A stretch of DNA of 9,424 nucleotides from Chitinophagaceae bacterium (GTDB lineage Bacteria > Bacteroidota > Bacteroidia > Chitinophagales > Chitinophagaceae), in the NCBI GenBank assembly GCA_025351145.1, contig JANXWM010000385.1, positions 1 through 9,424 on the forward strand, read 5' to 3'. The notes beneath the pieces were generated by a model, which saw only the letters and a list, made by a program, of their open reading frames with translations, was not told where the DNA came from and did not search any database. This document shows, piece after piece, positions 1-4,712 of this stretch. The translations under genes were made by a program, and so were the position numbers. How positions within the stretch are numbered: the first letter of the stretch is position 1; every line of letters begins with the position of its first letter.

Positions 1-109
1 AAATTTTTTTGAGCGTTGTATTATGTTTCATGCGGCAGTTATAAGTAAGATGCAAAAGTTAGAAAACAATTTTTGCGTTAATAACAATAATAAATTTAGG
101 TATTTACAG

Positions 110-964
110 TTAAGCCGGTGCTTTTTTCTTTTTAAACTCTGAAGGGGTTTTATTTATTACAGTTTTAAAAACTTTATTAAAATAAACAACATTATTAAAA
201 CCACATTCGAAACTGGCTTGTGATACAGATTTTTCCTGCTGCAGCAATATGCAGGCATGCTGTATGCGGTAACGGTTTACAAAATCGGTGAAAGTAATGG
301 TCATTGTTTTTTTAAAATAATTGCAGAATGAGGGAACTGAAAGGTGCACAAGCGATGCAGCTTTTTTTATATCGATCTCTTCCTGAAAATGTGTTTCTAC
401 ATAGTTGAAAATGGCTTGAAGGCGGGAATTATTTTTCATTAATACTGCAGAAAGCGGCGGAGCCGGATTTAGCAATGCATACTCCTTTGTGGTAGCCATT
501 AAATTCAGTACAGTTAAGAGTTCGATGAATTTTTCGAACGGCTCCATTTTCAATAATCGTGTTAACCTCTTTGTTATTTTTTGTTTTGCTGTTCCGGTAA
601 AATGGATGCCATATTTTGCTTTATCCAGCAGTGAGGTAATGGCAGCCATTTCGGGCCTTGTGATGATTGACTGGTTAAAAACATCTTCTTTTATCTGGAT
701 TACGATTTCTTCATGCTGGCCATGCGATTTTAAGCCAAAACCGGCATGAGGTAAATTGGGGCCCATGAAAACCAAATCACCATCTTCATAGCTCTGCAAA
801 TGATTGCCTACATGCCTGGTACCATTGCCGTTTAATACACAAACAATTTCATATTCGGGGTGGTAATGATACTGCCAGCGGTACTTTTCTGCACTAACTT
901 TTTCGTTCAGCAACCTGAACGAACAGCCATCATCGGGGTGGATTACTTCAAACTCAGGCTTCAT
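110..964 (-). CDS. AraC-family transcriptional regulator, N-terminal cupin and C-terminal double HTH
   Basis: The 284-residue protein has the two-domain AraC layout. The N-terminal part (about residues 15-95) is a cupin-like sensor with an HYHPEYE motif at 33-39 and the turn DGDLVFMGPNLPH at 61-73. The C-terminal part (about 185-280) is the AraC DNA-binding domain: the first helix-turn-helix is near 197-217 (IDIKKAASLVHLSV) and the second near 246-268 (SVSQASFECGFNNVVYFNKVF), ending in the family hallmark KTPSEFKKK. I start at the ATG at 964. An upstream in-frame TTG at 988 would add eight residues, but it overlaps the predicted -7 box and is less likely. The gene diverges from the MFS transporter gene, so the likely job is control of the MFS-trehalase unit and perhaps of itself, with a sugar as effector. 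The ligand is not readable from sequence. The family call is sure; the target is inferred. Confidence 0.93.
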   Translation of the reverse strand: MKPEFEVIHPDDGCSFRLLNEKVSAEKYRWQYHYHPEYEIVCVLNGNGTRHVGNHLQSYEDGDLVFMGPNLPHAGFGLKSHGQHEEIVIQIKEDVFNQSIITRPEMAAITSLLDKAKYGIHFTGTAKQKITKRLTRLLKMEPFEKFIELLTVLNLMATTKEYALLNPAPPLSAVLMKNNSRLQAIFNYVETHFQEEIDIKKAASLVHLSVPSFCNYFKKTMTITFTDFVNRYRIQHACILLQQEKSVSQASFECGFNNVVYFNKVFKTVINKTPSEFKKKKAPA

Positions 965-985
965 TTGTATTGATAGTATTTTAAT

Positions 986-993
986 CAAATTTA
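986..993 (-). promoter_or_regulatory. Candidate -7 box of the araC-type regulator gene
   Basis: On the minus strand this reads TAAATTTG, a full match to the Bacteroidota -7 element TAnnTTTG. It lies about 22 bases before the chosen ATG, giving a very short leader. No TTTG is present at the right distance upstream; that stretch is occupied by the direct repeats at 1007-1039, which fits regulated or autoregulated expression. Box seen in sequence; function inferred. Confidence 0.4.
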
Positions 994-1006
994 GTATTTA
1001 ATGATT

Positions 1007-1039
1007 AATACAGTTGAATAAAATGCCAATACAGATGAA
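1007..1039 (+). promoter_or_regulatory. Candidate AraC-family operator: two 12-bp direct repeats, 21-bp period
   Basis: AATACAGTTGAA at 1007-1018 is repeated as AATACAGATGAA at 1028-1039 (11 of 12 identical). The starts are 21 bp apart, two helical turns, which is how AraC-family proteins bind paired half-sites on one face of DNA. The second copy ends 20 bp before the candidate -7 box of the MFS gene, so a bound activator would sit over the -33 region. The first copy lies over the -33 region of the divergent regulator gene. Repeats are seen directly; binding by the neighbouring protein is inferred. Confidence 0.5.
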
Positions 1040-1059
1040 ATGTTTTAAAAAGGAAAAAT

Positions 1060-1067
1060 TAATTTTG
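1060..1067 (+). promoter_or_regulatory. Candidate -7 box of the MFS transporter gene
   Basis: TAATTTTG matches TAnnTTTG in full. It lies 66 bases before the MFS start codon. No TTTG is found 17-23 bases upstream; that place is taken by the second direct repeat. This suggests a promoter that depends on an activator. Inference from box and spacing only. Confidence 0.4.
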
Positions 1068-1133
1068 TCATGCCTTATTAGAATAATTGTGTTTTAAACT
1101 AACTGATTCAAATCTTGTAATTAAACGGTTGCC

Positions 1134-2414
1134 ATGCCAAATACGAGGATCAAGATTTCTATATTCCTAAATTATTTTGTATTTGCTATTCTGCTAAACA
1201 GTGTGGGTACAGTAATCTTATTGGTACAAACAAGTTTTAATGTAAGCAAATCGCAGGTAGCGGTGCTGGAACCATTTAAAGACATGAGCATTGCCATCGT
1301 TTCTTTCCTGGTTACTTCTTTTATTACACGCATCGGTTATAAGAAAGCAATGCTGATAGCACTCGGGTTTATCACTATCGTTTGTTTTGCAATGCCATTT
1401 TCAAGCAGCCTGCTTATGGTAGAATTATTGTTCGCATCTATAGGCTCAAGCTTTGCTTTAATTAAAATGTCTGTATATGGATCCATTGGTCTTATTACAA
1501 AGAATGAGAAGGATCATATCAGTTTTATGAATTTTGTTGAAAGTTTTTTTGGTGTCGGTATCGTAGTGAGCTATTTTATTTTCCCATTGTTTATAGATAA
1601 GAATGATGCAGCTTCTACCAGTTGGCTCAGGGTTTATTTTTTATTGGGAGGCATTTCGCTGCTTGCTTTTCTTTTATTGTTCATTTCCCCGCTTGACGAA
1701 TCTGCTTCTAAGAGCGGCCAACCTTCCGAAAATATGCTCAACGATTTTGGAAAAATGTTCAGGCTCCTGGTTTCACCGCTGGTACTGGTATTTATTTTCT
1801 GCGCATTTTTTTATGTATTGCTCGAGCAAAGCATTATGAGCTGGCTGCCTACATTTAATAATGACGTTTTAAAACTAAACCAGGTATTGAGTATACAAAT
1901 GGCAAGCATCCTTGCCGGCTCCATTGCTGTTGGGCGGTTTGTAGCGGGTATCTTACTTAAAAAATTCAACTGGCTTGCGGTACTTATAGTTTGTTTGTTG
2001 TGCGCTGGTTCACTGGTGATTTTTGCAATGCCCGCCATTAAAGAGTTTCTGAGCAATTATAAAGGCAGCGGCATTACCCGGTTAACAGATGTTCCCTTAA
2101 TTGCTTACGTATTTCCTTTAATTGGTTTGGTGCTTGCCCCCATTTATCCGGCCATCAACTCTGTAATATTAAGTTCGCTGCCAAAACCCAAACATGGTTT
2201 AATGGCCGGGCTTATTATTGTTTTCTCTGCATTGGGTGGTTCTACCGGCTCGTTGATTACAGGGAATATTTTCCAGGCTTACGGCGGGCAAACAGCATTT
2301 TATTTTTCACTTATTCCAATTGGGATTTTGATTATATGCCTTTTTATTTTTAGCCGGATTCAAAAAAGATCTACTGCTGCACCAGTAACATTTAGCTCTG
2401 CGGCGGGACATTGA
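1134..2414 (+). CDS. MFS transporter, probable sugar (trehalose) permease of the inner membrane
   Basis: The 426-residue protein is almost wholly hydrophobic, with about twelve predicted membrane helices in two halves. Helices lie near 8-30, 50-62, 72-90, 94-115, 135-153 and 167-185. A hydrophilic central loop (about 186-208) follows, then the second half to about 407. The loop after helix 2 holds TRIGYKK (65-71), a weak form of MFS motif A. Length is normal for the family. The ATG at 1134 has no clear Shine-Dalgarno, as is usual in Bacteroidota. It diverges from an AraC-type regulator and is followed by a cytoplasmic-type trehalase. A proton- or ion-coupled permease bringing intact trehalose to that enzyme is therefore the simplest reading. 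Substrate is inferred from context; a glucose or other disaccharide transporter is possible. Confidence 0.88.
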   Translation: MPNTRIKISIFLNYFVFAILLNSVGTVILLVQTSFNVSKSQVAVLEPFKDMSIAIVSFLVTSFITRIGYKKAMLIALGFITIVCFAMPFSSSLLMVELLFASIGSSFALIKMSVYGSIGLITKNEKDHISFMNFVESFFGVGIVVSYFIFPLFIDKNDAASTSWLRVYFLLGGISLLAFLLLFISPLDESASKSGQPSENMLNDFGKMFRLLVSPLVLVFIFCAFFYVLLEQSIMSWLPTFNNDVLKLNQVLSIQMASILAGSIAVGRFVAGILLKKFNWLAVLIVCLLCAGSLVIFAMPAIKEFLSNYKGSGITRLTDVPLIAYVFPLIGLVLAPIYPAINSVILSSLPKPKHGLMAGLIIVFSALGGSTGSLITGNIFQAYGGQTAFYFSLIPIGILIICLFIFSRIQKRSTAAPVTFSSAAGH

Positions 2415-2458
2415 GTTATTTTTTTGTACCAGGCTTTTAGTTCTTTATTGAAGCATTC

Positions 2459-2557
2459 TTGCGTCGCACTCTTGTACGTTCATATCAATGAGCAGCAGCG
2501 CGAAGATGCACGGGATTTTGCTGATTCACGTTCCGGCAGTACAAGAGTGCGACGCAA
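2459..2557. repeat. REPIN-like palindromic repeat element with 19-bp perfect arms
   Basis: TTGCGTCGCACTCTTGTAC at 2459-2477 is matched by its exact reverse complement at 2539-2557, with 61 bases between. Outward, the stem can go on with small bulges (TTC 2456-2458 with GAA 2560-2562, AAGC 2451-2454 with GCTT 2563-2566). Inside, CAGCA at 2493-2497 can pair with TGCTG at 2519-2523. The element is GC-richer than its flanks and sits between two genes of one apparent transcript. This is the form of REP/BIME-type elements spread by RAYT (Y1) transposases. A diverged half copy occurs at 9345-9374. In RNA it would form a long hairpin that could lower or uncouple trehalase expression from the MFS gene. 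The inverted repeat is certain; membership of a genome-wide family is inferred. Confidence 0.8.
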
Positions 2558-2567
2558 CAGAAGCTTA

Positions 2568-2583
2568 ATTGAAATACTTCAAT
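2568..2583. repeat. Short inverted repeat upstream of trehalase gene
   Basis: ATTGAA at 2568-2573 and TTCAAT at 2578-2583 form a perfect 6-bp inverted repeat with four bases between. It lies just after the REPIN-like element and 50 bases before the trehalase ATG. It could be a small operator or an RNA hairpin, or chance in AT-rich DNA. Confidence 0.3.
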
Positions 2584-2633
2584 CCGGCTCAAAAAAATTG
2601 AAAAAAGTTTTGGGTGTAAAACATCTGCAGAAT

Positions 2634-4133
2634 ATGAACAGTAATAAACTTTTATATATTGAAGACCTGCAGGAGTTGTTTGTTGATGTGCAAACGCAGC
2701 AGGTACTCAGCGATCAAAAAACATTTGTTGACTGTGAGCCAAAACAAGCAGTTGAAGATATTTTAAAGGAGTACAGGAAGGAGAAAGATATAGAAGGATT
2801 TAACCTGAAAGCCTTTGTACCGGCTCATTTTGAATTACCCGTAAATAAGGGATTGCCTTCAACGTTTACTGTATCTGCAACAGCCGAAGAACACGTAAAC
2901 CAGTTGTGGGATGTGTTAACGAAGTTTCCGGAAGAATCGAACGGAACGCTGATCCCTTTGCCGGAGAAATTTATTGTTCCCGGCGGCAGGTTTAGGGAAA
3001 TTTTTTATTGGGACAGTTATTTTACCATGCTTGGTTTGCAGGTTGCTAAAAGGGTTGACCTTATTGAAAGTATGATTAACAATTTTGCTTACCTGATCGA
3101 TCGTTTTGGGTTTATACCAAATGGAAACCGCACCTATTTTTTAAGCCGCTCTCAACCGCCTTTTTTTTCCTTGATGGTTGAATTGCTGAGCGAAGAAAAG
3201 GGCGACGATGTTTTGATTAAATATTTGCCACAGTTAGAAAAAGAATATGCTTTCTGGATGGATGGAGCGGAGCTTTTATCTAAAGAAAATAAGCATGAAA
3301 AGAGGGTTGTTCTAATGCCGGGCGCAGAAATATTAAACAGGTATTGGGATAGTTTAAATACACCGCGGCCCGAAGGATATGTAGAAGATATGGAAGTTGC
3401 GGGTGCGGCAGAAAATAAAGATGGCGAAATTTTCAGGCATCTAAGAGCCGGGGCAGAGTCAGGCTGGGATTTCAGCAGCCGGTGGTGTAGGGATTCTATG
3501 AATTTAAATACCATTCATACAACTGATATTGTTCCCTTAGACCTCAATTGCCTTTTGCTGCATCTTGAAAAAACTTTGGGCAAAATTTATTTAATAGTGG
3601 ATAATAAAACCGGGGCTCGGTTATTTGAAAGTAAGTATCAGCAAAGAAAAGAGACTATTCAAAAATATTTGTGGAGCAGGGATAATAAAATGTTTACTGA
3701 TTACGATTTTATAAAAAGCGAATCAACAGGAATTGCTACTGCAGCAATGGTATTTCCTTTATTTTTTAGAATAGCGGATAATGAACAGGCAAAGCCTGTT
3801 GCAGATATATTGGAAAATAAATTTCTTCAGCCCGGAGGTATATTAACAACACTTGTAAAGAGCGGTCAGCAATGGGATGCTCCAAATGGGTGGGCACCAC
3901 TGCAATGGGTCGCCTATAAGGGTGTAATGAATTATGGGTTTATTGAATTTGCAAATAAGATAAAAGATAGCTGGATAAAAAATATAGAAAGGGTATTTAA
4001 GCAAACAGGAAAATTAGCTGAAAAATATAATGTGGTTGATATTTCTGTAAATGCCGGCGGGGGAGAGTACCCTAACCAGGATGGTTTTGGATGGACGAAT
4101 GGCGTGTATTTAAAATTAAAACAATGCGATTAA
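2634..4133 (+). CDS. treF: Cytoplasmic alpha,alpha-trehalase, glycoside hydrolase family 37
   Basis: It hydrolyses trehalose to two glucose by the inverting GH37 mechanism. Both trehalase signatures are intact: PGGRFREIFYWDSY at 116-129 and QWDAPNGWAP at 413-422. The probable general acid is D279 in ESGWDFSSRW and the probable base is E478 in GGGEYPNQDGFGWTNG, matching D312 and E496 of E. coli TreA. The N-terminus carries LFVDVQ and KTFVDC, normal for the family. No signal peptide is seen, so it should act in the cytoplasm like TreF; the symbol rests on this. I start at the ATG at 2634 (499 residues). A longer frame from a TTG at 2424 adds 70 residues, but these are encoded by the palindromic repeat and are not trehalase-like. 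It lies 219 bp after the MFS gene on the same strand and is probably co-transcribed with it. Confidence 0.95.
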   Translation: MNSNKLLYIEDLQELFVDVQTQQVLSDQKTFVDCEPKQAVEDILKEYRKEKDIEGFNLKAFVPAHFELPVNKGLPSTFTVSATAEEHVNQLWDVLTKFPEESNGTLIPLPEKFIVPGGRFREIFYWDSYFTMLGLQVAKRVDLIESMINNFAYLIDRFGFIPNGNRTYFLSRSQPPFFSLMVELLSEEKGDDVLIKYLPQLEKEYAFWMDGAELLSKENKHEKRVVLMPGAEILNRYWDSLNTPRPEGYVEDMEVAGAAENKDGEIFRHLRAGAESGWDFSSRWCRDSMNLNTIHTTDIVPLDLNCLLLHLEKTLGKIYLIVDNKTGARLFESKYQQRKETIQKYLWSRDNKMFTDYDFIKSESTGIATAAMVFPLFFRIADNEQAKPVADILENKFLQPGGILTTLVKSGQQWDAPNGWAPLQWVAYKGVMNYGFIEFANKIKDSWIKNIERVFKQTGKLAEKYNVVDISVNAGGGEYPNQDGFGWTNGVYLKLKQCD

Positions 4134-4318
4134 TAAAGTGCACAGATAAATACAAATGCATAATTGAAGCTTTCGCAATTGTTTAATAAACCTTAGTTGT
4201 ATTAGCCTTTTATTCTGTAATTCAGCGTTTAGTTTTTTGATATAGAGGGAGCGATATTTTCAATTGAACGCCAAATATGTAATAAGTGTATTGTTAAATT
4301 TCCACAACAAACATTGCC

Positions 4319-4330
4319 GCAAACGTTTGC
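4319..4330. promoter_or_regulatory. LacI/GalR-family operator-like palindrome
   Basis: GCAAACGTTTGC is a perfect 12-bp palindrome with a central CG, the standard form of LacI/GalR-family operators. Its right half holds the TTTG (4326-4329) of a candidate promoter, so a bound protein would block it. No LacI-family gene lies in the window, so the regulator would be encoded elsewhere. Sequence seen; regulator inferred. Confidence 0.6.
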
Positions 4331-4357
4331 AAGATTTATAGTTCTTTATTATTTTTT
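4326..4357 (+). promoter_or_regulatory. Candidate promoter of the susC-susD unit
   Basis: TTTG at 4326-4329, 20 bases, then TATTTTTT at 4350-4357 (seven of eight to TAnnTTTG, last G missing). Spacing suits the Bacteroidota housekeeping sigma factor. Transcription would start near 4364 and give a leader of about 350 bases. A poorer candidate, TTTG 4357-4360 with TAATTTTC 4376-4383, has a spacer of only 15. Low certainty in such T-rich DNA. Confidence 0.35.
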
Positions 4358-4405
4358 TTGAGTTTGCAATACTTGTAATTTTCAAATTCGTTTCGGTGTT
4401 TTATT

Positions 4406-4542
4406 AAGAAAGATTGCAATTTTTTAAAGAAAAAACGAAAGGTGCAAATGAATCGTTTTTGCTTTGATAAGTAATTGCATATTGTTATCGGGGAAGAGGA
4501 ACAAATTAAGGTGGCATATGTGTAATTGTTGCAATCTTTCTT
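4406..4542. repeat. 14-bp perfect inverted repeat with 109-base spacer in susC leader
   Basis: AAGAAAGATTGCAA at 4406-4419 is the exact reverse complement of 4529-4542. The arms stop matching on both sides. If transcribed, they could close a large stem with a second weak stem inside (4431-4438 with 4453-4460). Alternatively the arms could be two opposed protein sites, perhaps allowing DNA looping. The arms are seen directly; the role is unknown. Confidence 0.5.
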
Positions 4543-4712
4543 CTTTGTTTTTTAAATGAAAAAATAAAATGCAGCTTTTTGATTTATTCTTTTGTCTTGT
4601 CTAATTATCATTTTATATTATATCATTTTAAGACGCATGATTTTTTTTATAACAATTGTGTATTATTTACACAGATTACCTATTTTTAACAAATATTAAA
4701 CTGCTTGTTATT

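Larger units (their letters stand above)
4134..4712. other. Long non-coding region between trehalase and susC genes
   Basis: These 579 bases are strongly AT-rich and hold no credible gene on either strand. They contain a LacI-type palindrome, a candidate promoter, a widely spaced 14-bp inverted repeat with a smaller one inside (AAAAACGA 4431-4438 with TCGTTTTT 4453-4460), and four TTGCAA hexamers between 4327 and 4534. No strong terminator follows trehalase; AATTG 4162-4166 with CAATT 4176-4180 is only a weak stem. The stretch appears to be the control region and leader of the SusCD unit. From about 4545 to 4712 I see only AT-rich DNA without a clear promoter. Confidence 0.7.

Noticed and set aside
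52..76. GCAAAA/TTTTGC stem that might end the AraC-family gene transcript
   Set aside because: Only six mostly A-T pairs with a 13-base loop; too weak to call a terminator. Nothing else was seen in 1-109.
489..749. 86-codon open frame on the plus strand
   Set aside because: It lies wholly inside the AraC-family gene on the opposite strand, and its product resembles no protein; a shadow frame.
2862..2873. AACGTT-centred sequence inside trehalase resembling a LacI site
   Set aside because: The half-sites do not match each other beyond the core, and it is in coding DNA.
3152..3514. 120-codon open frame on the minus strand
   Set aside because: It is antisense to the conserved trehalase core; no independent support.
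4162..4180. AATTG/CAATT hairpin after trehalase as a terminator
   Set aside because: Five A/T-rich pairs and no good T run; not supported.
4656..4712. TTG start adding 19 residues to SusC
   Set aside because: The signal peptide begins at the ATG at 4713; the added part is encoded by AT-rich leader DNA.
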